Below, piece by piece: positions 16,321-22,797 of a stretch of DNA of 22,797 nt (within the stretch, counting starts at the first letter, position 1; the number at the start of each line of letters is the position of its first letter). This DNA comes from Deferribacteraceae bacterium UBA1873 (GTDB taxonomy: Bacteria > Chrysiogenota > Deferribacteres > Deferribacterales > Flexistipitaceae), in assembly GCA_002338145.1 (NCBI GenBank), contig DDHP01000021.1:31842-54638 (forward strand). Direction: 5' to 3'. Made by a program: the position numbers and the translations under genes. The notes under the pieces are model-generated. The model was given only the letters and a program-made list of their open reading frames with translations. It had not been told where the DNA came from and ran no database searches.

Positions 16321-16976
16321 TGTTTAGCTATTTAGCTCTTTTTTTCATTTCCGGTATTTCTTCGGTGGACAGAAATGCGGCTCTTCATATGATGTTTTCA
16401 AGGCCGTTGGTGTTGTCCACTATAGTAGGGCTTTTATTTGGTAATGTATACCTGTGTTTTTTGTCTGGTCTTCTTATAGAGCTTTTTGGGAACATAGATG
16501 TCCCCGTTGGGACAAAAGTATCAAAAGATGATACTTTTATGTCTTATACCATGGCAGTCTTGATAAGTTTTGACGTTGTTCAGGTTTTAAGCGATTATTT
16601 GTTGGCTCTGTTAGTTGTAATAATTTTTGTTTTTCCAGTTACTTATGTTGATGTATTAACGAGGAAATGGAACCAACATTTACTTATGAGGTATTTAAAA
16701 TACAATCTATATAAATCCCCTTTCAGTATAATATGGAAAGGTATTATGATTGCTTTCTTAAAAGGCGTTGTTTTATACAATCTGTTTTGTTTGGTAACTA
16801 TGTTTATAGTCGTTCAGATTGAAAGCTATATGAGTATTGAAGGCAATATTACTGCATATATTTTTTTAATGTCTTCATTTCTTGCGGGTTATCTGATGAG
16901 GTTTCTGAGTTTTAAAAGTATACATAAATATGTTATTTTTGTGATGGGGCTGGTTTTAGGATGGTTAGTTATTTGA
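16320..16976 (+). CDS. PTS EIIC membrane component, mannose family, short
   Basis: EIIC is a membrane subunit forming the sugar channel. This 218-residue protein has about six hydrophobic segments. Recognisable family wording lies at residues 17-80: DRNAALHMMFSRPLVL, a GLLFGN turn, then IELFGNIDVPVGTKVSKDD, corresponding to the DR..A..Q.M.SRPLV and PVG....D blocks of mannose-family EIIC. Typical members are about 250-265 residues, so this one is shorter, mainly in its second half. It could be a compact transporter or a degenerate one. The reading frame is intact, which argues that the protein is maintained. EIID begins 16 bases before its stop. Confidence 0.85.
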   Translation: MFSYLALFFISGISSVDRNAALHMMFSRPLVLSTIVGLLFGNVYLCFLSGLLIELFGNIDVPVGTKVSKDDTFMSYTMAVLISFDVVQVLSDYLLALLVVIIFVFPVTYVDVLTRKWNQHLLMRYLKYNLYKSPFSIIWKGIMIAFLKGVVLYNLFCLVTMFIVVQIESYMSIEGNITAYIFLMSSFLAGYLMRFLSFKSIHKYVIFVMGLVLGWLVI

Positions 16977-17671
16977 ATAAAGGAAAGAGCTTTTTGAAAA
17001 GTTTGATTTTTACCGGCAATTGGAACTATGAGAATATGCAGGGTTCCGGGTTCAGACTTCTTTTAGAAGATATTAATAAAGCTAATGATTTAAATATAGA
17101 TGAAAAACAGATAGCTAAACAGTCAGAATACTTTAATACACACCCTTTTTTAGTAACATTTATATTGGGGGTATGGTTTAAGGAATTTTTAAAGGAGGGT
17201 CAGCCAGATTACTTTAAAAAAGTTTATTCTTCTGCACTTGCTGCCTTGGGTGACAGTTTTTTCTGGCATTCTTTGAGACCTATTTCATTCATTATTGCTG
17301 CTCTGTTCGGTTTGATTAATCCAATATTTGGTGTTATTCTTTATTTACTTATATTTAATTTTTTTCACTTTTCTTTCCTATATATAGGCTTTGATATGGG
17401 TTTTTTTATGGGAAAAGAAGTGATATCCTGGTTCAACAGAATTAAATTTAATAAATGGTCAGGTTATGCTGATTTTATAACAGCTTTCTTACTTGGCCTT
17501 TTGCTGTCACTTGGTCTGAAAAAATACGGACTGGAAACTATTAATTACTACTTTACAGCTACTTGCTTTTTGCTTGTGGGATTTGTTATTGCGAAAAAAC
17601 TGGATGTACTTTTCAGTCTTATACTGGTTGTTTTGGCATGCTTTGTTATGCTTGTTACTAAGGGGGGTTAG
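16961..17671 (+). CDS. PTS EIID membrane component, mannose family, short
   Basis: EIID is found only in mannose-family PTS permeases and pairs with EIIC. The 236-residue protein starts with a cytoplasmic part containing NWNYENMQGSGFRLLLEDI (about residues 22-40), the equivalent of the family's NYERMQ..GF motif. The YFNTHPFLVTFILGV segment follows (family: FFNTHP), and then LGDSFFWHSLRP (about residues 97-108; family: GDxxFW...P), all well conserved. The C-terminal half has three to four hydrophobic segments. Usual length is 270-285, so this copy is somewhat short. These preserved motifs support a functional protein. It overlaps EIIC by 16 bases and abuts the HPr gene. Confidence 0.9.
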   Translation: MVSYLNKGKSFLKSLIFTGNWNYENMQGSGFRLLLEDINKANDLNIDEKQIAKQSEYFNTHPFLVTFILGVWFKEFLKEGQPDYFKKVYSSALAALGDSFFWHSLRPISFIIAALFGLINPIFGVILYLLIFNFFHFSFLYIGFDMGFFMGKEVISWFNRIKFNKWSGYADFITAFLLGLLLSLGLKKYGLETINYYFTATCFLLVGFVIAKKLDVLFSLILVVLACFVMLVTKGG

Positions 17672-17959
17672 ATGGGTATGACAGACGTTAAAGTGTCTGC
17701 AGAGGTTGAAATAGTAAACGAATTGGGGCTTCACGCCCGTGCTGCTGCCAATTTTGTGAAAGTTGCCAACAAGTTTTCTTCTGAAATTACTGTTGATAAA
17801 AACGGAGTTTCGGCAAACGGCAAAAGTATAATGGGGGTTATGATGTTAGCCGCTGCAAAGGGTTCAGTGATTACCATTACGGCCGTCGGTGAGGATGCAA
17901 AAGAGTCCCTGGAAGCATTAAAAGAGCTTGTGGAAAATAAGTTTGGTGAAGCTAAATGA
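17672..17959 (+). CDS. ptsH: Phosphocarrier protein HPr
   Basis: HPr relays phosphate from EI to EIIA proteins. The protein is 95 residues (usually 85-90), with a short N-terminal extension. His21 in GLHARAAA is the catalytic phosphorylation site and Ser52 in GKSIMGVMML is the HprK target; they correspond to His15 and Ser46 of Bacillus HPr. The organism thus has HPr of the doubly regulated kind, matched by hprK upstream. ATG 17672 directly follows the EIID stop; an ATG six bases later (17678) is an equally acceptable start behind the G-rich AGGGGGG. The gene overlaps ptsI by 4 bases. Confidence 0.96.
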   Translation: MGMTDVKVSAEVEIVNELGLHARAAANFVKVANKFSSEITVDKNGVSANGKSIMGVMMLAAAKGSVITITAVGEDAKESLEALKELVENKFGEAK

Positions 17960-19707
17960 ATATTATCAAAGGAATTCCTGCTTCAGAAGGTATTGTTATC
18001 GGTGAATGCTATCTGCTGGACAGGACGAAAGTCAAGGTTTACAAGTATAATATAACAGAGGAAGATGTAAATACCGAATGTGAAAAACTTGATGAAGCTA
18101 TTAGAAAAACAGAAAGTTATATAAGAGGCGTCCGGGAAATTTCTGAAGACAAGCTTGGAGAAGATCATGCCTTTATTTTTGATGTGTACTTGTTGCTGTT
18201 GAAAGATGATATGCTTATCGGTGAAACAAAACGATTTATTGAGAAGGAGCTTGTTAATGCAGAATATGCATTGCGCATGGTATCTGCAAATATTCTTAAA
18301 GTTTTTGATGAATCAGATGATGAGTATTTCAGAGAACGTAAAAGTGATATTGAGCAGGTAGTACAAAAATTACTGCGGTTTATGTCTGATGAAGAATATG
18401 ATTCTATAGCTAACATAAAAGACAATATGATAGTTATTGCTCATGATCTGACTCCTTCAGATGCAGCATTTGCTATTAAGAAAAAAGTAAAAGGATTTGT
18501 AACGGATCTAGGTAGTAAAATATCTCATACCTCGATATTAGCAAGAGCAATCGGCATTCCGGCTGTAATGGGATGTGAAAATATTTCTTACAATATAACT
18601 ACCGGTGAACAGGTCATTGTTGACGGTTTTGAAGGTAAAGTAATTATAAGACCTGATGAGGCAACATTAAGTAAATATAGAAGCATTGAGAAAAGATATA
18701 AAAAGTATGTTAAAGAACTTTCCAAACTTAAAGATGTTGAAGCGTGGACTTTAGATAACAGAAAGATTAGTCTTTACTCCAATATAGAAATAAATGAGGA
18801 AATAAAAGTTTCCTGTGATTACAATTCTGATGGAATAGGGTTGTACCGTACTGAATACATATATCTTGAAAAAGGTGATGTATCAGAAGATGAGCAATAT
18901 GAAATTTTGAAGACAGCTGCCGAGATTAACAAAGGTAAACCTTTTACCATAAGGACTTTTGATCTTGGCGGAGAGAAACTATCCAATGTTCTGCCTCATC
19001 CTGAAGAAGTAAATCCGGTTATGGGACTTAGGGCAATTAGATATTCGCTGCGTTTCAGGGAGTTTTTTAAAAAACAACTAAAAGCTATACTCCGGGTAGC
19101 TGCTTTTGCGGATGTTCGTATCATGTTTCCCATGATTTCTGGTATTGAAGAGATTAAAATTTGTAAGGATATTTTAGCAGAATCTGCAGAAGAACTGGCA
19201 AATGAGGGTAAAAAATATTCCAAGAATATTCCTGTAGGAGTTATGGTTGAGCTGCCTTCACTTGCTCTTATAACCCATCTTGCTGCACATGAAGTGGACT
19301 TTTTTAGTGTGGGCACTAATGATCTTATTCAATATTCTCTGGGTATTGATCGCAATAACGAATATGTGGCCTATTTATACAGACCTACGCACCCGGCTAT
19401 TTTGTTTATGCTGGAGAAAATAATCACTGATGCTGAGAGAGCTGGGATTGAGGCTTCTGTTTGCGGTGAAATAGCTGGTGAGCCTAAGTATATTCCTGTT
19501 TTGCTGGGGCTGGGGTATACCAGTTTGAGTATGAGCCCGGCTTCAATTCTTAAAGCTAAGATGGTTATCAAAAGGATGAACATTGATTCATGTAAACGCC
19601 TGTTGCATGATTTGAGAGACTGTAAATATGCCAGATTTGCGGAAGAAAAACTGGATAGATTTATTTTGCGCTATGCAGGGGATGTTTATTTCCATGAAAA
19701 GGAATAG
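17956..19707 (+). CDS. ptsI: PTS enzyme I (phosphoenolpyruvate-protein phosphotransferase)
   Basis: EI autophosphorylates with phosphoenolpyruvate and donates phosphate to HPr. The 583 residues (E. coli 575) include the HPr-binding N-terminal domain and the swivelling domain with phosphohistidine His191 in SKISHTSILARAIGIPAVMG. The C-terminal PEP-binding TIM barrel shows GIGLYRTEY, RTFDLGGEK, the MFPMIS segment, FSVGTNDLIQYSLGIDRN and Cys503 in SVCGEIAG. His191 and Cys503 align with His189 and Cys502 of E. coli EI, so the enzyme should be active. The residues before the active His read DLGSKISH instead of the more common GGxTSH, a mild variation. This is the last gene of the tightly packed run. 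Confidence 0.97.
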   Translation: MNIIKGIPASEGIVIGECYLLDRTKVKVYKYNITEEDVNTECEKLDEAIRKTESYIRGVREISEDKLGEDHAFIFDVYLLLLKDDMLIGETKRFIEKELVNAEYALRMVSANILKVFDESDDEYFRERKSDIEQVVQKLLRFMSDEEYDSIANIKDNMIVIAHDLTPSDAAFAIKKKVKGFVTDLGSKISHTSILARAIGIPAVMGCENISYNITTGEQVIVDGFEGKVIIRPDEATLSKYRSIEKRYKKYVKELSKLKDVEAWTLDNRKISLYSNIEINEEIKVSCDYNSDGIGLYRTEYIYLEKGDVSEDEQYEILKTAAEINKGKPFTIRTFDLGGEKLSNVLPHPEEVNPVMGLRAIRYSLRFREFFKKQLKAILRVAAFADVRIMFPMISGIEEIKICKDILAESAEELANEGKKYSKNIPVGVMVELPSLALITHLAAHEVDFFSVGTNDLIQYSLGIDRNNEYVAYLYRPTHPAILFMLEKIITDAERAGIEASVCGEIAGEPKYIPVLLGLGYTSLSMSPASILKAKMVIKRMNIDSCKRLLHDLRDCKYARFAEEKLDRFILRYAGDVYFHEKE

Positions 19708-19770
19708 AAACGGTTGCTAAAATACCTTATAATAAATAAATATGCAATTGGCTTAGCAGGTTAGATGGTT

Positions 19771-19824
19771 TTGTTAATTAAAGCTGAATTAAGATAAAAT
19801 TTGTGCTATATTTAAGGATATAAT
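19771..19824 (+). promoter_or_regulatory. Tentative promoter for the receiver-domain gene
   Basis: The 137-base spacer 19708-19844 holds no gene. Two sigma-70-like possibilities are visible: TTGTTA (19771-19776) with TAAAAT (19795-19800) at 18-base spacing, and a perfect TATAAT at 19819-19824 that lacks a good -35. No -24/-12 sigma-54 element stands out. Either box set could serve the downstream gene; the choice is uncertain in AT-rich DNA. Confidence 0.3.
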
Positions 19825-19844
19825 AATTATTTAGAGAGGTTTTG

Positions 19845-20240
19845 ATGGCGACAAAGAACAATGCTTATAAAATTTTGATAATGGATGATCAGGAGCTGAT
19901 TTTAGAATCTTCGAGTGAGCTTTTAAGGATTTTAGGGTATGTGGTGGAAACGGCAAAAACTGGCGAAGAAGCCGTGAATGTGTTCAAAGAAGCAATAGAT
20001 GACGGTGAACCTTTTGATTTGGTAATACTTGATTTGACTGTACCTGGTGGAATGGGAGGGGTAAAAACACTAAAAGCCATGAAAGAAATAAATCAGGATT
20101 TTAAGGCAATAGTTTCAAGTGGGTATTCAAACGATCCTATTATGTCTGATTACAAAAACTTCGGTTTTGACGGAATACTTATAAAACCTTTTAAACTTGA
20201 TATTTTACAGCAAATTATTGATGATTTGCTGGGGAAGTGA
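19845..20240 (+). CDS. Stand-alone response-regulator receiver protein
   Basis: The 131-residue protein is a single CheY-like receiver with no output domain. Asp14-Asp15 (MDDQE) form the metal site, Asp63 in DLVILDLTVPGGMGG is the phosphorylation site, the SSGYSND segment supplies the switch Ser/Thr, and Lys114 in LIKPFK is the conserved lysine. The VPGGMGG wording resembles receivers attached to hybrid PAS histidine kinases, so the protein may act as a phosphorelay intermediate. The start is ATG 19845, 5 bases after AGAGAGG (19833-19839); a TTG three bases upstream is less likely. It has its own spacers on both sides and no kinase nearby, so its partner is unknown. Confidence 0.93.
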   Translation: MATKNNAYKILIMDDQELILESSSELLRILGYVVETAKTGEEAVNVFKEAIDDGEPFDLVILDLTVPGGMGGVKTLKAMKEINQDFKAIVSSGYSNDPIMSDYKNFGFDGILIKPFKLDILQQIIDDLLGK

Positions 20241-20312
20241 ACTGTTTGTCTCCCTACAAGTTCATTGTTATCAGATACTTATTATGATTATCTTTTCTTT
20301 TGTAAAAATTTG

Positions 20313-20340
20313 TTGACAAAATAAATAAAAATACTATTAT
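20313..20340 (+). promoter_or_regulatory. Sigma-70-type promoter upstream of the CAT tRNA
   Basis: A perfect TTGACA (20313-20318) is followed after 16 bases by TATTAT (20335-20340), predicting a start near 20347, about 38 bases before the mature tRNA end. The surrounding DNA is strongly AT-rich. It is the best -35/-10 pair in the window and probably drives the tRNA and, in the absence of a terminator, the genes after it. Confidence 0.7.
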
Positions 20341-20384
20341 ACAAATCCGTTTTTGATGCTTGACTATTAAGTTCGGTTTTATAT

Positions 20385-20458
20385 GGGCCAATAGCTCAGT
20401 TGGCTAGAGCCACCGGCTCATAACCGGTAGGTCCCAGGTTCGACTCCTGGTTGGCCCA
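20385..20458 (+). tRNA. tRNA with CAT anticodon (elongator Met or Ile2)
   Basis: A full cloverleaf can be drawn. The acceptor is GGGCCAA/TTGGCCC with discriminator A at 20458, the D stem GCTC/GAGC, and the anticodon stem ACCGG/CCGGT with loop CTCATAA. The anticodon CAT is at 20419-20421, and the T arm is CCAGG TTCGACT CCTGG. The CCA tail is not encoded. It is not the initiator: the first acceptor pair is G-C, and the anticodon stem lacks the run of three G-C pairs. The acceptor has C4-G69 and C5-G68, which in E. coli favour TilS modification, so tRNA-Ile2 (lysidine, reading AUA) is a real alternative to elongator tRNA-Met. Confidence 0.95.
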
Positions 20459-20493
20459 TTTTTCCAAAGGCGGGTAAGTTTGCTGAGAAAAAT

Positions 20494-21603
20494 ATGCCAA
20501 TATACATAAATGATATTAAAAAATTTTTAGAAGAGCAATTTTCCGACCTTTCCAGACAGTTCGACTGGGATAATAGTGGAGGGCAGATACTATCATCCGG
20601 AAGTGAAATCAGGAAGATAGGATTTGCGCTGGATCCTTCAAAACAAGTTATTGCGCAGGCTATAAATGAGGGGTGTGAGTTACTGATAACTCATCACCCC
20701 CTTTTTTTTGCACCATTGAAACAAATAGATACAGCTACTCTGTTGGGTAGTAAAATTAATATGGCTTTAAAGAATAATTTAAATATTCTCTCTTATCACA
20801 CATCTTTGGATTTAGCAGATTACAGCTTAAATGATTATTTGGCAGATTTAGTTGACGCTGAAACGGAAGATTTTTTAGAGTATTTTAATTCCGACGGTTA
20901 TGTGAAATTTGTTTGTTTTGTACCGAGAGGTTACGAAAATAGTATAATAGATGCAATCGACAGTGCCGGTGGGGGCTGTATAGGCAGATATTCGAAATGC
21001 ACTTTTTTTGTTGAGGGTACCGGGACATTTTTACCCGGTGATTCAGCAAATCCTTTTATTGGTAAAAAAGGTGAATTGACTAAAACTGAAGAGTACAGGC
21101 TGGAAACGATTGTTCTGAAAAAAGATATTGATAACGTTATACAAAGTGCTGCAAAAGTGCACCCTTATGAAGAGATGGCTTACGATGTATACCCTATGGA
21201 TTTGGAGAAATCAAACGGTTTGGGGAGAGTATGCAGCTTTTCTGAAAAAATTTTATTTAAAGATTTTTTGACAAAGTTAGAAAAGATATTGAATCTTGAT
21301 ATTCTGAGGCATAATGCTTATAACCTTGACTTTGATTTTAAAAAATTTGCCATTGTTACCGGCAGTGGCGCATCCCTTTGGAAACGATGTGTTCAGAAAG
21401 ATGTGAAAGTTCTATTGACCGGAGATCTTAAACATCATGAGGCTTTGGATGCTGCAGAAGCGGGAGTCACTATTGTTGATTGCGGTCACTTTAATACTGA
21501 ACGGATATATATGGAGTATTTATCTTCTATTATACAGAAGAATTTTGCTATAGATACAATTATGCTGGAAGAAAAACCCAGTATAAAATATTTTTGGGGG
21601 TAA
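20494..21603 (+). CDS. Nif3/YqfO-family dinuclear metal protein
   Basis: The family forms hexameric toroids with a two-metal site; its reaction is not firmly established, although GTP cyclohydrolase-like and other activities have been suggested for members. The 369-residue protein has the long (YqfO) architecture. An N-terminal Nif3 half has LLITHHPLFF (about residues 66-75) and HTSLDLADYSLNDYLAD. An inserted PII/CutA-like domain spans about 130-230 (YVKFVCFVPRGYENSIIDAI, ending in HPYEEMAYDVYP). The C-terminal half has LLTGDLKHHEALDAAE and DCGHFNTER, which supply the remaining metal ligands. The ATG at 20494 has no good ribosome site nearby; the only purine-rich stretch is about 20 bases upstream. 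The gene starts 35 bases after the tRNA, without an intervening terminator. Confidence 0.93.
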   Translation: MPIYINDIKKFLEEQFSDLSRQFDWDNSGGQILSSGSEIRKIGFALDPSKQVIAQAINEGCELLITHHPLFFAPLKQIDTATLLGSKINMALKNNLNILSYHTSLDLADYSLNDYLADLVDAETEDFLEYFNSDGYVKFVCFVPRGYENSIIDAIDSAGGGCIGRYSKCTFFVEGTGTFLPGDSANPFIGKKGELTKTEEYRLETIVLKKDIDNVIQSAAKVHPYEEMAYDVYPMDLEKSNGLGRVCSFSEKILFKDFLTKLEKILNLDILRHNAYNLDFDFKKFAIVTGSGASLWKRCVQKDVKVLLTGDLKHHEALDAAEAGVTIVDCGHFNTERIYMEYLSSIIQKNFAIDTIMLEEKPSIKYFWG

Positions 21604-21605
21604 CA

Positions 21606-22331
21606 ATGTTAGATTCTGTGGAAAAACTTATTGAACTGCAAAAGATTGATAACAGAATAGCGGACTTGGAGAGTTTTATCAACGATGTTCCGGATGAACT
21701 GAAGAATTTAAAGAAAGATAAAGAGCTTTTGGAAAAACAGTACGAAGAGCTTGATGTGAGGTTGAAGTCCTTAAAAGAAGAGAAGAATGCTATAGAAAAA
21801 TCAACAGCTGAAAAGTCTTCCCTTCTTGAAAATGCTCAGAAAAAGTTGACAACGGTAAAAAATAATAAAGAGTATGAAGCAGTCCTGAAAGAATTGGATA
21901 CTTTGAAAAAAGAGATTTATGAGGAAGAGTTAAAAGCCCTCGAACTTGATGATGAAATAAAAAAGAATGAAGATGAGTTTCAAACATGTAAAGAAAAGAA
22001 AAAAGATGTGGATATTCAATATACTGATATGGTCAGTAAGCGTGAAAAGGATAATGTTTCGAATAAGAAAGAACTGGAAAAATTGATACAAGAGCGCAAA
22101 AAGGCTGTTGCCGGCATAAAGAAGCAAATTTTATCCAAATATGAGATGATTAGGAAGGCGCGTAATAATTTGGCGATAGTACGTGTCGAAAATGAAACCT
22201 GTACGGGATGTTATATGAAAATACCACCTCAGTTATACGTTGAGGTAAAAAAAGAGCATTCTTTGCATCAATGCCCTAACTGTCAAAGATTTCTCTATTT
22301 TAAAGAAGAAACTGAAAATGTTTCTAAATAG
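21606..22331 (+). CDS. Coiled-coil protein with C-terminal C4 zinc ribbon (DUF164-like)
   Basis: The protein has 241 residues. About residues 5-170 are charged heptad-like helix (repeated E, K and L, with segments such as ELKNLKKDKELLEKQ), predicting a long coiled coil. The C-terminus carries two CxxC knuckles: CTGC at about residues 200-203 and CPNC about 27 residues later, with the MKIPPQLYVEV stretch between them. This matches the widespread CT398/HP0958 zinc-ribbon family. In Helicobacter the homologue is linked to flagellar biogenesis and RpoN stability, but the general function is unsettled. The start is ATG 21606, 5 bases after GGGGG and 2 bases after the nif3 stop; a TTG at 21594 is rejected. 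Confidence 0.9.
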   Translation: MLDSVEKLIELQKIDNRIADLESFINDVPDELKNLKKDKELLEKQYEELDVRLKSLKEEKNAIEKSTAEKSSLLENAQKKLTTVKNNKEYEAVLKELDTLKKEIYEEELKALELDDEIKKNEDEFQTCKEKKKDVDIQYTDMVSKREKDNVSNKKELEKLIQERKKAVAGIKKQILSKYEMIRKARNNLAIVRVENETCTGCYMKIPPQLYVEVKKEHSLHQCPNCQRFLYFKEETENVSK

Positions 22332-22373
22332 TGAAAATATGTTATTCAGCTTATCTGCTTTCCAAGATATTGT

Positions 22374-22775
22374 ATGATAAAGGTTTACTCTGACGGAGCA
22401 TGCTCCGGGAACCCGGGACCGGCGGGAATAGGTTTTGTCATTTATAATGATTCAGGTGAGAAAATCTCTGATTATTCGGAATACATAGGCCACGGTACCA
22501 ATAACATTGCAGAATATACAGCAGTTTTGAAAGCCATTCGGGAAGTTAAGCGAAAACTGAAAAATCTGGATGAGAAAATAATTTTTCATCTTGATTCGGA
22601 GCTGGCAGTTAGACAGCTTAACGGTATCTATAAGATCAGGGATGTAAATTTGAAAAAGCTTGTTGAATCTATTAAAAATGAGCTTAACGGCCTTGATTAT
22701 GAAATAGTTCATGTGCGCCGGGAAAAAAATAAAGAAGCTGACAGGCTTTCTAAAAGCGCCATTTCTGACATCTAA
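22374..22775 (+). CDS. rnhA: Ribonuclease HI, short form
   Basis: RNase HI cleaves the RNA strand of RNA-DNA hybrids. The 133-residue protein has all four acidic catalytic residues: Asp7 in YSDGACSGNPG, Glu47 in NNIAEY, Asp74 in FHLDSE and Asp123 in KEADRLSK. It is shorter than E. coli RNase HI (155) and appears to lack the basic handle, like the compact type found in many thermophiles and Firmicutes. The ATG at 22374 is preceded by no clear ribosome site. The 42-base gap after the zinc-ribbon gene shows nothing recognisable, nor do the last 22 bases of the window. Confidence 0.95.
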   Translation: MIKVYSDGACSGNPGPAGIGFVIYNDSGEKISDYSEYIGHGTNNIAEYTAVLKAIREVKRKLKNLDEKIIFHLDSELAVRQLNGIYKIRDVNLKKLVESIKNELNGLDYEIVHVRREKNKEADRLSKSAISDI

Positions 22776-22797
22776 TTTCAGCATCTAATTATATCAG

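Noticed and set aside
16320..17671. EIIC/EIID as pseudogenes because of short length
   Set aside because: Both frames are intact, keep family motifs and overlap their neighbours as the other genes do; shortness alone is not evidence of decay.
19715..19758. TGCTAA/TTAGCA inverted repeat downstream of ptsI
   Set aside because: Six pairs around a 32-base loop in AT-rich DNA with no T tract; expected by chance and not terminator-like.
19708..19844. Search for a sigma-54 (-24/-12) promoter in the spacer, given nearby rpoN
   Set aside because: I found no GG-N10-GC arrangement resembling TGGCAC-N5-TTGC.
20238..20264. Inverted repeat TGAACT/AGTTCA after the receiver gene
   Set aside because: Only six pairs with a 15-base loop (or a bulged extension) and no T run after it, so it is not a convincing terminator.
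1..22797. CRISPR arrays, insertion sequences, prophage or integration sites
   Set aside because: No regularly spaced repeats, transposase or integrase motifs, or duplicated tRNA 3' end were seen; the region looks like stable core chromosome.

Overview
The window is a stretch of bacterial chromosome, AT-rich by eye (roughly 35-40 % GC), with essentially every gene on the + strand and almost no non-coding DNA. The LPS genes (Kdo synthesis and Lpt export) point to an outer-membraned bacterium. The gene order (folP-cdaA-ybbR-glmM-pdxJ-acpS, then kdsB-pyrG-kdsA-kdsD-kdsC-lptCAB-rpoN-hpf-ptsN-hprK-rapZ-PTS) resembles that of Deltaproteobacteria and Deferribacteres. My best guess is a Deferribacteres member (Flexistipes/Deferribacter type), but this rests on recollection of gene order and composition, not on a search.

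Layout. Positions 1-19707 hold 25 consecutive genes that overlap or abut; the only gap above 10 bases is 42 bases in front of pyrG. In order: the folP 3' part; the c-di-AMP/amino-sugar module cdaA-ybbR-glmM; the cofactor genes pdxJ and acpS; the Kdo block kdsB-pyrG-kdsA-kdsD-kdsC; the LPS export block lptC-lptA-lptB; rpoN (sigma-54) and hpf; and a phosphotransferase block ptsN-hprK-rapZ-EIIA-EIIB-EIIC-EIID-ptsH-ptsI. After a 137-base spacer comes a stand-alone receiver-domain protein. A 144-base spacer follows, carrying a good sigma-70-type promoter for a CAT-anticodon tRNA. Then come a Nif3/YqfO-family protein, a coiled-coil zinc-ribbon protein and RNase HI. There is no gene-free stretch longer than about 150 bases, and no mobile element, CRISPR array or rRNA.

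How the genes fit together. GlmM makes glucosamine-1-phosphate for UDP-GlcNAc, which feeds peptidoglycan and lipid A. CdaA and YbbR form the membrane c-di-AMP synthase known to interact with GlmM in Firmicutes. PyrG supplies the CTP that KdsB uses to activate Kdo made by KdsD, KdsA and KdsC. LptC, LptA and LptB move finished LPS outward. The PTS block encodes a complete-looking phosphorelay: EI to HPr to mannose-family EIIA and EIIB, shortened EIIC/EIID membrane subunits, plus HPr kinase, RapZ and the nitrogen-type EIIA (PtsN). This would link carbon/nitrogen status to sigma-54 and the envelope.

I found no clearly new biological system. The most noteworthy points are the unbroken 25-gene run, the compact mannose-family PTS with no sugar-catabolism genes beside it, the combination of c-di-AMP synthesis with LPS biogenesis, and the ambiguous identity of the CAT tRNA.
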